Source: Tetrapyrgos nigripes
Lineage: Eukaryota > Basidiomycota > Agaricomycetes > Agaricales > Campanellaceae
Length of the DNA: 64,000 bases
Reading direction: 5' to 3'
NCBI GenBank assembly: GCA_013368315.1
Contig: JAACJM010000011.1
Coordinates: 186,001-250,000 of the forward strand
In this document: positions 1 to 12,600 of the stretch, one piece after another
Layout of the letters: each line of letters starts with the position of its first letter
Position numbering within the stretch: position 1 is the stretch's first letter
The notes under the pieces: model-generated
The model's input: only the letters and a program-made list of their open reading frames with translations
Told to the model about the DNA's origin: nothing
The model's database searches: none
Translations under genes and position numbers: made by a program

Positions 1-1765
1 CAATTGTAGTACCAATCGTCAACCCGAGCATCGTTAGGCATCCTATCAACTTGAGGACTCTCCATGTGTAGATGAACTGTATATTTCTTTCTTGACCAGG
101 GATTTTGACGTTCTTCAGATGCTCCGAGGAGGAGGAGTCCTCGTCCTCGTTGGTGCCAGCATGGTGGCGATTGCGCTGCAAGAACCTGGATCGACCGACA
201 TGGAGGAGAAGAATACAGAAGGAAGCGAGTGCGGCGTATGCCGGGATTTCGGGAATTGGTACCGGTAGTAATGGCATCGAATTCGGTTTTCCCCCCTGCT
301 AAGTTGAAAGTACTCTTGCAAACGCGTCGAGGTAGACCGTGGTTGAGGGACAAGTGCTTTACTATCCTAGTGCAAGTCGGTTTAATATACAAAAATGCGC
401 GGGTACCTATCACTATCATATCTCTTGACTCGACCTTGTCCGCACTTGGCATCAGGAAATCGGGTCCGGGTGGTTTGCGGGTGGTTGTACAACCAAAATA
501 ACCCCGGAAGTTCACCAGTGTCCAAGGTAAACTCGGCCTTCCGGCCAATTATTCTCCCTTTCCAAGCTGCCGGCTTTGTCCCATTGCTCATACTCTCATT
601 CTAAGCCCTGTAAGGACTTTGAGGCACTAATAGGAGGTGTGGAGCAAGTTGGGCAAGCCCGAGGAATCGAGGAAATCTGAAGAAATTGGCTTGCAAGCGC
701 GATAACCATCAAAAACCCGAAAGTTCAAACACCCTTTTCCTGATGCATCCGTCCTAAGCTTAGGCTCGAGCTATAGTACTCAGTTTATAATACGATCTAG
801 AGCTATTGCACAATCCGCACACCCATACAGACTTGATACAGACAAACACTGCCAGCGAACATTAAAATTTGATAAAGATCCGGATATCCAACTTCCGACT
901 CCCAAGGGTACAGTAACTGACCGTACTTACTCTCACTGACCAAACTCATTAAAAACTTTCAGTTCTCGGTCCTAGCCCAGTAATACACTCCTCCTCCTCA
1001 TACTTTACGAGATAAAAGATTATATATATCATATGTATGTAAGTATGTAAGTATGTACCTATACAAAACAAGAAGAGATTTTTCTATCCTACTTTGAAGT
1101 GAAGTGAAGAATGTAAAGAGTCAGACTTCACATATCGTTTGGTTTACGACTGAGATTATGGGCTACGGGCTATGGGTTTGGGTTGTGATTGATTGGAGTT
1201 CTTCTCTTCTCTTAACTTCGAAGTGAAGAGGGAAGGAAAAGAAGACGAAAAAAGGAGCAGAGAGGAGAGAGGAGACAAGAAAGCACTTCGATATCCAGAG
1301 AGTAAGAGAGGAACAAGAAAGAAAGGGTGAAGGAGCGATAGAGGGTGATGATAGAATGGTGAGAAGACGAACGGACGGACGGAACAGGAAGATGATGATA
1401 AGACGAAAAGGTGATAGAGAGGTAGAGATAAAGGAGGAGAGGAGACAGAGCGGGGATTGACGACGAGGAACTCAGTCGGTTCAGAACCAGAAAAATGAAA
1501 TGAAAACAAAAGTGTTAAATAACGAGAGTGGACCGCATCTGCCAAAAACAGGCGTGCGTTGAGAGAAATCCAGTATGTATGTATGTACAACTGCCAGATT
1601 AAGAAAGGGAAAGAAAGAAACCGAGGATAAAAGGGACAAGAGCAGACGGATAACCCACACACATCGTACTGTTATACACCACAGCCAGCCAACACTTCAA
1701 CAACACTGACATGTCCATAAATACTTCTTCTTTCCTTCTTTCCTTCTACCTTTCCACACTACACC
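1..1765. other. No confident gene; 3' flank of the bZIP gene
   Basis: I found no gene model I can defend here. A possible terminal exon on the plus strand starts after a pyrimidine-AG site at 98-99 and reads to a TAG at 266-268, but its upstream exon cannot be placed and a second frame also stays open across it, so it is only a hint of a gene entering from the left. From about 1200 to 1460 the plus strand is strongly purine-rich (GA-rich), which creates a long Ser/Pro/Leu-rich open frame on the minus strand that I regard as chance. Short ATGT repeats lie near 1033-1060 and 1570-1590. Confidence 0.3.
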
Positions 1766-4401
1766 CTACTTCTTCGCACTCAACGTCAAACTCCTCATAC
1801 TCTCCTCCAACAACGATGTAACATGACAACTACACTCCTGCATCTGCGTCTGGGTAGGCATAGGCCCCTTCACCTTATCCTTCTCAGCCTGCAAAGACGA
1901 TGACGATACAGGTACAGGTACAGGATCAACATCAACAACCCTAACAACCGCTTTACCCTCCAACACTTTTCGGACCTTGTCTGCATCCCAAAGCTTGGGA
2001 GAGGATGATGATGATGAAGTCGTCGAAGCGGAAGACCCTCCAGAAAACGCATCCCAAAACGCCGAACCCAACTTGCTCAATAATGTCTGACTCGCAGTCG
2101 TTGCGATCGCAGCTGCGTACATTTGTTGTTGCATTTGTGTAGCTTGGGCTTGAGATATCGTTGATGACGACGACGACGACGTAGGTTTCTTCCCACTAAG
2201 ATTCGGCGACGAAGGCGGTGAGGGATATGCACTAGCCGCATTCGATGGAGACCACGAATACGAATGTGAAGAAGAAGAGGAACCAGAATGTTTCCCAGCC
2301 AATAACGCACTGAGTGTGCTTCCCATGATGGGTCTCGAAGAGGAAGACGACGACGAGAGGTTGGGCTTGTTGGAATTGACAAAGTAGGCAGGTTTGAGAG
2401 AGGATGCCAACCCGTTGAGATGGGGATGGCCGGATTGGGGTTGGTGAGAGGGAAGCGTGAAGGGAGATGGGGAGAATTCTCTCTGTTGATGTTGGTGTTG
2501 GTGTTGAGGTTGCTGGGGTTGTTGAGCGTGAACATGGTGATGGTGATGCTGCTGTTGTTGTTGAGCAGCCATCTTTGTCCACAGTTGCATGCGGTACCTG
2601 GGTATACACGAGTCAGTAAAAAAGGAATGAATATAGTAATAAAAAAAAAGTACATACGCATCCAAAGTCTTCATAGTGAACAAATTTGAATCGGCGAAGC
2701 CTTCGAAGCTAGGTTCTTGCTTGATCTCGGGAGACGAAGGCGGTGAATGACTCTGGTTGAGCATCGGGTTCATGTTCTCCTGCAGAGCAGGGTTGGCCGG
2801 TGGACTATTCAAGGCAGCAGCAGCAGCATTAGCTGCAACGACATCCTTAACCCACTGGCTCACACTCAGATCGGGCATAAGCACACGGTGAACAGGAGTA
2901 TATCCTCCACCCATACCACCAAGACCAAATCCAGCTTGAGAAACACCACCCCAGAAAGAACTTCCACCAAGTCTGGGTGACGTAGGCAGATCTTTGTGGA
3001 TGTTCGGCGCAAGGAGGTTGTGAGAGGTAGATGAAGTGGCAGGCGACGAGGAGGCTGATGCACGGGCTGCGAGTTCTTCGGCAGCACTTCGTTCGGGAAG
3101 AGGAGCAGGTGGAGGGAGGTTGAGACCTTGAAGAGAGGCCAGGTCATCGATAGAGACAGCGGTGCTGTTGAGATTGATATCAATACCTCTGATGCTAGCA
3201 GAAGGTGATGAAGTGGGAGTGAGTAGCGAGCCGGGGGACGATGGTGAGGCACCGCTTCGTCCGTCTAGAAGAGCTCTCTTGAGAGCTGTGATTTCTTGAC
3301 GAAGAGCCAAGTTTTCCGAACGAGTGGAGCCGAGTTCCGAGCGAATCGCTTGAAGAAGCTTGTCTCGCTCGGCGATATCGGTTTCAAGAGTAGTAATGTA
3401 CTCTGGGGAAAAAAAATAGTCAACAAAAAAGCAGAATATAATGTAAAAAAAGACCGACCTTTTCGCCTGACACGGAAATTTCGAGCACTGATCTTATTCC
3501 TCAACTGCCTCTTCTCCTTACTCGTCATCTTGGCAAACACTTCGGGAGGCGGTCGCCAGTCTGCAGGCAAATCGTCGTCGTCATCATCGTCATCCACGGA
3601 TTTTGGCGAAGTACGATTTTCCTTGTTCTTCGATGAAGGAGCAGCTGGGGCAGGAGCAGGGACAGAAGCAGATGCAGGGGCGGATGGAATCGATGAAACC
3701 TTCTTGGTGATGCCACCACCCTGAACGGTACCCTTGCGGGCTTTTCCGTGACCTCCGACCTTGACTGGTGCGATCGTGAGGGTGAGTTTCTCTTCCGTCG
3801 GTTCCGTCTTCTTTACCGCATCCGCCGCCATTTCTGTCTCGTCATGACCAGCCTCGCTTGCGGCAGGGGTGTCGACGAGTTGAGGGTCGATAGCCATCAT
3901 CGACGAAGATGCTGTGGCGTTTCCAGCAGGCTGGAAGAGCGCACTAAGAGCGTTGAGATCGACGTCGCTGGATCCACTGGCCATGGGTGTACTGAGAAAG
4001 TCATATGGAGCAGCAGAGGCTGCACCACCGAGACTCTGGTCCATCTTCAGCTCCTCATCGAGGAAATTGAAGAATGAGCTGCCGCCGAGTCCGAACCCGA
4101 AATTTGAGCTGCTGGGACCGCTGCTGAGGAAAGAAAAGGGATCTTGGGAGGCGACATCGGGGAATGTGGTTTGAGGAGGTTCTTGGGGAGGAGTGCTGAG
4201 GAAATGCGAGAGAGATTCTTCGGGAGACGAAGCACGAGATGAGGTGCTAGCTGAGCCTGAAGCGCCTGGGGAACCTGGGGTGGTTGAGCTGACGGGGTTT
4301 GTCATGGAGGAGGGGGCGAAGAGCTCGGTGTGGAAGAAGTCTGAGATATCATTGTAGTTATTAGTGAAGGGATTTTGCTGGATGGGATTGTCGACGAGCA
4401 T
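1766..4401 (-). CDS. bZIP transcription factor
   Basis: Predicted 839-residue nuclear DNA-binding regulator. Exons on the minus strand are 4401-3459, 3402-2658 and 2597-1766; the joins keep frame and recreate the zipper. The basic region sits at about residues 290-314, with the bZIP signature N302-x7-R310 (NKISARNFR). It runs across intron 1 into a leucine zipper beginning EYITTLETDIAERDKLL and continuing for about 45 residues. The N-terminal part is Ser/Thr/Pro- and acid-rich, with a run of Asp just before the basic region, as in activation domains. The C-terminal half has Gln/His runs (near 2530-2575), Ser runs and a conserved-looking end. I chose the ATG at 4401 because of its good context; an in-frame ATG at 4473 would add 24 residues. 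Target genes cannot be told from sequence. Confidence 0.88.
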
Positions 4402-5282
4402 GGTGTTTGGAGTAGTCAAGAGTGAATGAACCGAAATTTCGCTGCGCCCTCTGTTCGGCAGCTGCCTCGTCACCTTCTCACGAGACTGTGACCAATGCTT
4501 ACGCGGCTCTCGGCTCGCCTAATTCGGCGAGCTTCTCTTGTCTTCTACCCCTATTTTGGCTTTCTCTTCACCTTTTCACTACAACACGCAGAAAACATGC
4601 TGCATACCAACTCTTTTATCCTTATCTCCTTCTATCCCTTCGAGAAACAACCAACCGTCTCGAAGTTGAGTCTCGAAGAATGATTAGTCATCTCATCGAT
4701 ATCAGCATCCCTGACTCACCGCTGTTTGGTTTTCTGCGGTCCTAGCTGCGCCTTCAATTTGCTTATCAACCTTTCGTATAGTGAAACGGCACCACCATCA
4801 ATCTTCTCATACACCTTTTTTTTTCAAGCATTTAACCTTGCAGTCCATCGACGAAATCCATTGGGTCCTGCCTAACCCCACTCCAACTCTTTCTCCGCGA
4901 CGCCACCGTCCGTTCCGATGACAAAACAGACGACATCATCGCAGGGGAGAACGATCTTTATCCGCTCATCTTTTGCAAATTGTCCGGATTTTGGCGGCAT
5001 TTCACGACGTCCAAGGCTCTACTAGCTAGTTCTCGACTAGCTCAACGTCTTCTCCCGAGTGATACTTATACTCACTTCAAGGAAATCACAAAAGGTTAAG
5101 GATCACGATTCGCAAGTCATCGGTATCACAATCTTTTCATCACCTCCACAGTGAGCGCTTCCTCAACAATCTTTGGCTTCTTTCTCGTCCCGCATCCGTG
5201 TCCAAAAATAACTCTCAGTTTATTTCAACCCCACTGTTAGCGCTGACAAATGCCCACCGGTACATGTTCGTCTTGGCTCATC
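4402..5282. other. Gene-free stretch: leader and promoter side of the bZIP gene
   Basis: No gene seen. This is the upstream region of the minus-strand bZIP gene. Short open frames occur on both strands but none shows splice-consistent extension or a recognisable motif. The stretch between 4450 and 4680 is pyrimidine-rich on the plus strand. Confidence 0.4.
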
Positions 5283-5819
5283 AAGCTTCTTCAAGCTGAA
5301 GTTGTTCTGGCATAATCAAATAATGGCTAAGGAAGTCCACATAGTGTGGTATATAGCTGGTATAGCCTCGTACATCATGTTGTAAAAGTACACGTTACAC
5401 ACTGAAACCCCACAAACTCGAACAGTCGGACTGCATCGATCTCTCTTCGTCACCTCTGAGCTCGCCATTGGCATCAAGGCCTCGCTTCCTCACTTAGCAC
5501 GACCTAAATCCTACATCCTACATCCTACCCTTCTCGTTGAGTCTCCTCCTCATCTTCCTCACCATCTTTATCTTTATCCTTACCCTTACCCTTACCCTTA
5601 CCCTCCTCCTCCTCCTCCTCCTTAGACTCCCGTACATCCTCCTCAGGCTCTACATCCTCATCTTCCCACTATGTCCATACTCTTGCTGTTGCTGTTGCTC
5701 AATACTAGGCAACGGGGGTAACGGTAACGCCCTCTTCTCTACCAGTCCCAGTGCGCCTGCAACGATCTCTACAGGCCTCGAGGCTGTCGGAGACAAAGAC
5801 GAGTTTTTGACCACGTCCC
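5283..5819 (-). pseudogene. Partial duplicate of the 3' end of the DUF6534 gene
   Basis: This block matches 6511-7233, the last part of the neighbouring DUF6534 gene plus its 3' flank,in the same orientation. Shared landmarks include the CTGGCATAATCA segment (5307 versus 6530), AGTACACGTTACACAC (5387 versus 6700), the stop-proximal sequence, and the Lys/Gly-repeat coding stretch, here a CCTTAC-type array near 5578-5600. Two blocks are missing from the copy: about 90 bp downstream of the gene (near 6603-6698) and about 125 bp of coding sequence (about 7090-7214). The second loss joins at a short AAG shared by both edges. The copy contains only C-terminal sequence and cannot make a receptor-like protein. 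The parent is clearly the gene at 6803-9620. Confidence 0.8.
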
Positions 5820-6231
5820 AGTGATCAACTCAAGATCAACTTCGATAAATCAGAAGGGCCTACATAACTTTAAACTCACAGACTTGGGTTTCCGTACCCC
5901 CATTCTGATATACACGCTTGTGTACATGTGTTCGGAATGAGTTTTCTTCTCAATGTGCAAATGGTGTGCAAGTCACTTTTTTGCTGCCCCAATTAATATT
6001 TTGCCCTGTGAGGAGGAGTTTATTACCGGTTTACATAGGACCAAGAGATGCACCGGGTCCAGGAAGCATCCCAGCGTAATCTACAACTGTTACTACACGA
6101 TAATACACATTTAAATACTGTTGCCACGGTATACCTTTGTTGTAACTTGTAAGTCCCTATAAGCTTAGTCCCATCGAAAGAAGGAGGTAGTATTGCCACC
6201 CTAGGAGGCATTACTTATTGGAACTAAGTAT

Positions 6232-6515
6232 GATATCCAGCTCAAATACAGCTGAATGAACCAAAACCAGTGGCGCGAAACCGTGACTGTCCCGGAACCG
6301 ACGTCTCTGCCGAACTTCCTCTGATTCCATCTTTTCCCTCATATCCATAGGACCAGCCCACCGAGTATAAGGAACCCAACTACACTAGCGACTATTCCAC
6401 CAATTACTCTGCCTTGCAGACGGGATGATGACGTGTTTGGTGAAGTAGGACTTGGATTAGGAGACGAAGGAATTTCGTTCCTCTGAGGTAATCTGACTCG
6501 ACCGGAGGTAAAGCT
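6232..6515 (-). pseudogene. Relic of a single-span membrane-protein gene (paralogue of 50108-51494)
   Basis: On the minus strand this stretch encodes a clear match to the membrane-spanning region of the gene at 50108-51494: both read LQGRVIGGIVA, then a Gly/Val/Phe/Leu-rich helix ending GLVLWI. In the intact gene the next codon is TGG (Trp); here it is TGA, a stop. The nucleotide match continues past the stop through the juxtamembrane Arg-rich segment (CGTCGGTTCCGGGACAGT is shared) to about 6240, with small indels. The extracellular domain and the 5' end are absent. Its upstream edge abuts the block duplicated at 5283-5819. Confidence 0.8.
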
Positions 6516-6802
6516 TCTTGAAATCCCTCTGGCATAATCAATGAATATGGCTAAGGAGGTATACATAGTGTGGTATATAGCTGGTATAGCCTGCTCGTAC
6601 ATAGATACAAAAGAATACTCTCGTAATCACCGACAAATGACTCATGATAAGTACTACAATCCCAACCAAGTACTACAGTGACGCCCGCACGTAAGAAGAG
6701 TACACGTTACACACCCAAATCCCACAAACTCGGACTGCATCTCTTCTTGACCTCTGAGCTCGCCATCAAGGCCTCGCCTCCTCACTTGGCACGACCTACA
6801 GC

Positions 6803-9620
6803 CTACATCCTACCCTTCTCGTCCTCCTCCTGCTGGCGGTCCCCATCTTCCTCACCATCGCCATCGCCATCTTTACCCTTGCCCTTGCCCTTGCCCTTAC
6901 CCTCACCCTCCTCCTCCTTAGGCTCCTCTGCATCCTCCTCCGCATCCTCCGCCTCCTCACTATTAGTAACACTGTGACCATGGCTTTGCTGTTGCTCAAT
7001 ACTAGGCAACGGGGGTAGCGGTAACGCCCTCTTCTCCACCAGTGCCAATGCACCTGTCTCTACAGGCCTCGAAGTTGTCGGAGACAAAGGCGCAGGCGTC
7101 GTAGCCCTAGACCGATAACTAGGCAACGAATCCATACTCGTTCGACCACCAAGAGCACTACTAAGCGTGTCGGTTCTCGTATGCGAGCTAGACCCGGTAC
7201 CGGTATTGGCTAAGACGAGTTTTTGACCACGTCGTGCTTTGCCATTGCCACGTCGGTTTTGGGTTTGAGGGTCAAGGTCAGGCCCAGACTGGGAGGAAGA
7301 AGATTCTGAGGAAGGATGAACTTGGAGAGATGTCGATATCGATTGTGTCCTAGCTGATTGAGAAGTTGAAGGCACTGTTGCGTAAGTAACTCCTCGAGGT
7401 TCCCGAGGAACTTCCTCGATTTCGAGTCCCGAGTCACCCAAGTCTAAATCCGACTCTGATTGGGGCTGGGGTAGATGTGGAGGTGGTGGAGGCGGACGAC
7501 GAGCTGAGGTCGAAATCGGAGTCGAGGTTGAAGGACCAGGACCTGGCTTTGGGTTCCGGTGATCATGACGATTTTTGGTTCGAGTTATCGACATTGGAAG
7601 CCCACCGGCGGGACCGGGGGTAGCCAGAGTCGTGATCGTGACTGGCAATGGACCTGAGGTCGTAGAAGAATTTTGTCCAAGTTGTTGTTGTTGTCCTTGA
7701 AGTTGGACCATATGCATCTGCATTTCAGGATGTGACTGAGCCCGAGCTCGTTCGGGATCTGATTCTCCAAGTTCTCGACGCCCGGCCCATTCTTCGTTTA
7801 GATTGACACGTGGGTTCGGGGAGTTGGAGGAAGCTAAGTCGAAGAGGTTGAGTTCTCGGATGAATGCTCTGAGTGCTGTTGTGATCCTATTGGATCCGGA
7901 ATTGCCGCTACTGGTAGTAGTAGTAGGACCATCGCGGCTTTCGATATTTTGGTTTCGGGTAGTTCGAGAGGCCGACTCAGGATCAGGAGGGCCAGAGTTG
8001 ACTCTGTAAGCTGGGAAATCGCTGCTGCCTTGGAGGTTTTTTCTGCCGTTGGTTCTGTGGAGATGAAAAGCAATAAAGAAAAAAGAAGGGGAAGCATGAG
8101 CCGACGACTGATGTATACATAGCAGACAATATGAAACGCGTCTTACGAAGAGAGGAAGCAGTTTGATAGCACTACAGTAGGGGAGAGAATAAAAACCAGG
8201 CGTAGTACAGTCAGTGAAAAATCTTCATGGACAGTCATAATGACAGAAACATCTACATACCTTTGGAAAGCACGTTGACGAGACCGATAAAAAGGACTAC
8301 GAGAACAAACAGTATAACGTGTAAGTAAGTCACTGGAAAGTTATCTGGAGACGAGAAGGACTCATTACATGGATTTGCGTTGGACGGGTTCTGCAAGGTG
8401 CAGCGAGTAAGTTATGCAAGTTCTTGGAAGGTTTATAGATACTAGTAGTGGTACTCACCATCGCCAGATTGACCACAGAAACGATGCTAGAGAGAGTAGT
8501 CAGACTAAGATCCTTATGCCGCGGGTTCTTAGTAAGGATACGACGTACGCAGCAAGGGCCCCAGTTTCTTCAGAGAATGTTAGAATGGGATTCCATGCAC
8601 CGAGAAACATTGAAGCACTCACGTAAACTCCACCTTACAACCCAAGCTACCCATTTAAACGGACTGCAATCGCACGCATTAGAATTACTCCCCAATTCCA
8701 GGAAAATAACAAACAACAAACTCACCCATCCAACTCCTCAACACTCTGCCACTGACGCGACCTCTCAGCACCGTCAGTATCACTACCAACAATCCGCTTC
8801 CTCAAAAACCACCCCACCGTCCCCGCAATCAAAATCTCCACCACCATTCCCGAAGCCAGTTCCACTTTAAGGAGCCAGTCAAAGCCGGAGAGTTCTCGTC
8901 GTATTCGGATGGCGATGACTAGCCAGCCGATGCAGCGGAGCCAGGTTATACAGAGTGCGAGTAGGGAAAGACAGATGGTAAGGAGTCGACGGCCGACTAT
9001 GTCGCAGATGTAGACTATGTAGAAGGACTGGAGAGGGTGTTGGGGTTAGGTAGGATTGGGAAGCTCAATGGAAGAAAGGAGAAGGGAGAAAGGAGAAAGG
9101 GACTCACCTCCATAAATGCAATACTCGCAGCACATAACCAAAGTACGATTGAAAGGTTGTCTGGATATCTAAGCAATCCGATAACGTTTCCAAAGTCGAG
9201 TACGGTTGACGTATATATCAAGCGGGAGCTGACGGCGTAACTAGCCAATTCGAGTGCCCTGTTGAGCGTAGGATGGTCGGCTTTGGCATTGGGTCTCCAC
9301 GGGTGACTCACCATATCATAAGCACCTAGCGGAATCAATGATGAGGATTATAGAGACTGCATCTGTACCGGCGAGAGGAAAACGCACAAGTAACTTTACA
9401 GCAATCGCATCTCTGGGGAAACTATGTAGATAAAATTTGCGAGGTGTTAGGACCTATCGGTCTTCTACGAAGGAAAGGACTCGACCCACTTTCGGAAGTA
9501 CAGGTAAGTCTGTACCGTCAGACAACCCAGCAAAATGGCCGATACATCTTTGGTAATTGAGAAAGACCCATAGGTGTTCTCAAGGGTGAAGATCGCCGCT
9601 GCAGGCGGTGCACTTGACAT
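6803..9620 (-). CDS. DUF6534-family seven-helix membrane protein
   Basis: A 711-residue protein of the fungal DUF6534 (PF20152) family; function unknown. Eleven exons on the minus strand: 9620-9490, 9412-9388, 9325-9312, 9258-9108, 9027-8726, 8663-8623, 8567-8549, 8504-8459, 8390-8261, 8171-8147, 8054-6803. Several are tiny (14, 19, 25, 25 and 41 nt), and the joins restore family motifs: FRKDAIAVKLLVLMIWALEL in the first helices, WSLQTGALAALTTLSSIVS around residues 218-239, and a last helix leading into NCFLSSTNGRKNLQG. Hydrophobic segments alternate with short loops up to about residue 300. A roughly 400-residue cytoplasmic-type tail follows, rich in Ser/Thr/Pro, with an acidic stretch and a Lys-Gly repeat near the end. 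Start: MSSAPPAAAIF at 9620. The 3' end has been partly copied to 5283-5819. Confidence 0.85.
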
Positions 9621-12600
9621 GATACCTCTAGCTTTGCACTAGAAGGAATATTGAAACGAATGACTAGATGAAATTTGAAGGAGAGGAAGGGTTATCGAAA
9701 GTCGAAAGAAAGGTAAAAAGAGCGAATAGATAAAGGCCGTCGATCTCAGTGTATTTTTAAACGAACTGACTAGTGCGAGACATCAACCTCATGCATATGC
9801 ATCATGATGGGTGCTCAACGTATTCAAGTTGCAGCAGTACAAAGCAGCACCACCTATTCTGCGAGCCACATTGTTAGTAACGAAAATTATAGTTCGACTC
9901 TCACGTAGTGACAGAAGGTATAGACTCACCCATGCAGATGAGAGCAGTGCGTGAATTGGAACGATGAGCTCAACTGAGAAGTCTCCATGGCAATAGACGC
10001 TCAGCTGTTCGCAATAAAGCAGAATTCAAAACCCAGATGGTTCCTGAGGTCGGTTTGAGGTGAGAATGGACTTCGGGAAGCATAAGTGGCTGATAATGTC
10101 TGAGATTGACAAGGCATACAGCTGGTAAGTTACCCTATGCCTGGTAATGTCCAAGCTGTATCCTTGAAAGTTGTGGAACTTGAAGAGTTGTTCTGAGCAA
10201 AAATGTCATCAGACCCACTTCGGGAAATTCCGGTAAACGCGCCTGTTGCGCGCCTGCATCGTACTGTGGTACTATCTATCTATCTAGTAGCCCGGATAGG
10301 CACCTCTTGGGTTTCTCCTCCTCCTTCATGTCGGCTATATTCTTCCAAAGCTACGACCATGACGAGCACGTATCAGAGTATCTAGACGATGTGAACACGC
10401 CGAAATTCTGGGTCAAGTAACAAACCTGCACGTCCTCGGGAGTCGGAAACTCCCAGTGAACACTTGGCGCCATGCTTTCCGCAAAGTGTTATAGATATAT
10501 GCGTATCATGCGCTTAGTTCTGTGTATGTGTCTTTCTAGTCAGTGGTGAGTGGCCAAGTTGCCTGATTTGTTTTGGACCTTTTGGTTGATCTAATTTTTG
10601 GGCCAAGATGTTACGCGTCATGCTATCGAGACGGAAGCACGCCTGAACAAGAAACCCTTTATCCAAGCTCTATCGTCTACTCTGTCGCCTCAAAGGCTTG
10701 CTAGTTCCTGTCTCGAGGTGAGTGTTGTGCCAGTCCGTTTTCGTCAGAAAACCCATCACCTATTTTCCTTCGGATTTACAGATACATGGTAAACGTCTTG
10801 CGTTCGGACTGTACGCGTGGTTTCTCGGTTTTGTGATGGAAATATGGGTGGATTTTCAACCTCATGGTCGTTGGTGGGTGATGCCGTAGCTATATGCGTA
10901 CGTTTCGTTTTATGCTCACTCTTTCGCATGTCTCAGACGCTCCAACTTCGATTCAATATCACGCATCTGAGCAGGCCCGTACAAGAACCACTGCTGCCGA
11001 AATCTGACGAAGGACAGCTCCTCAAGTATGACGCCGACCAGTGACGACCTCAATACAATACCGAGCACGTTGAAGGACCTGAAGCGCATGGACAAGGACG
11101 GATGAGGCTGCTGAGACCAAGAACCTTGTGAGGAGTAGTTGCCTGTTGGCTGTCTGTAGGCTGGGTGCTGGTGCCTGGACCTGGGGTTTTGTGTGGTATC
11201 ATCGGGAGGTGTGTCTTTCTGCTCTTCCTTGGCTTTTCGTCTCTAAATCCTCTTATTACTAGTACGCTTGTCGTTATCGATATTGCCCTTGGCCACCCTA
11301 TTTTTTCAAGCTGGTTCTCAAAGTCCGTCCAAGACATACCTTATGAGGATAGACTCAGATGCATGGGTCTTTTCGGAGAGGGAGTCGAGTCTTCAGCGCT
11401 TCAGCACTCAAGATTCAATATCATCTGATGCATTATTCGGCTAGCGTCGCCTCGTTCCAAGATGGCTGACGAGGACAGTAAAGTGGAGGTCAGTTGGAGA
11501 ATATAGATACGGCTACCTCTTGGGTACCTTTCGGCAGCTGCAGAGTTGCAAGGCAGAAGGAACACCGTTGTTGGTGAAGGTACGTTCCCTTGACTGCTGA
11601 ATACTGAGCATTCATTGAGCTGACCTCTATGCAGCCCTAGACAATACTGTCAACACGGGTAACATGATCCAGGGTCCACTGTAAACCGTCAGAAGGCTAT
11701 TAACAGTGCGAGGTGGAGAAGTTCACCGGGTGTCCTACCAACGGTGACTGATGTCTTCGTTGCAGTCGGCACTGGCAGATTGTTGGATGCGGGAACTCAT
11801 CGCGCTGACTTTCTATCAGCCTAGACCGAGCCCAGTGGAAGGACTCTGGTTGAGTTGATCAGCTACGTGGTCAAGGCTCACTATGTACAATGGTCTTGCT
11901 GCTACTCATCTTTCTGATGTACTTTTGAGATGCCAATCCAAAGCAGTTTCCATCATCGGCAATCTCAACTCCTCGATCACCTCGTGCCTTTATTCACTCC
12001 TTACTTGCAAGGTGGCTCATACAGGGTGGCAGTGAACCGTACACGCAGAACAAAATGTCATTGTCAGCCTTCGTCAATTGGCACCTGATTAGACTCTTAT
12101 CTCTGCCGTTAGTGACGTCGACGAAAATCAGTACGACCTCCACTCTCCGGTGAACTTGTTGCCGGCTGTGGTAACCAAGAGGTAACTACACTCAGTAGCA
12201 TGTATTACTCCACTGGCAGACATCATTTCTAATGGTCCAATATTCCGCAGCCTGCGCTAATCTTTGAAGCTTCTGATAGACGCCCCCCCTTCCGAAGTTC
12301 TATTTAGTTTTCTCGGGGTCGAATGCAAGTAAGTCTTATTTATGAGCCTCATTGAACCTCTATAGACCTCCGCTTAGGCACTTTGGCTCACCTCGACTGC
12401 TTGTTGTCTCGGTCTTTGCCCATCAGCAGAGCCACAGTGGAGACAACCTAATATATCAGATACTGTCCACTCGCGTTCTCGGTCGGGTGGGTATCGAGTA
12501 CCACAGAACGGGGAATAATGCCCATCAGTGATGCTAGAAACATAGAATCTCGGTCAGGGCCGAACGGCGATCTTTGCTGGGCAGGGGTCGGGGTCAGCAT

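Noticed and set aside
1156..1662. 168-codon frame on the minus strand
   Set aside because: Composition is Ser/Leu/Phe/Pro from a purine-rich plus strand; no splice-consistent extension and no motif.
2077..2661. 194-codon frame overlapping the bZIP gene on the same strand
   Set aside because: Out-of-frame shadow of the bZIP C-terminal exon, whose in-frame translation and splice joins are convincing.
5570..5612. TTACCC-like array resembling telomeric repeat
   Set aside because: It is the degenerate copy of the Lys-Gly repeat coding stretch of the DUF6534 gene, not a telomere.
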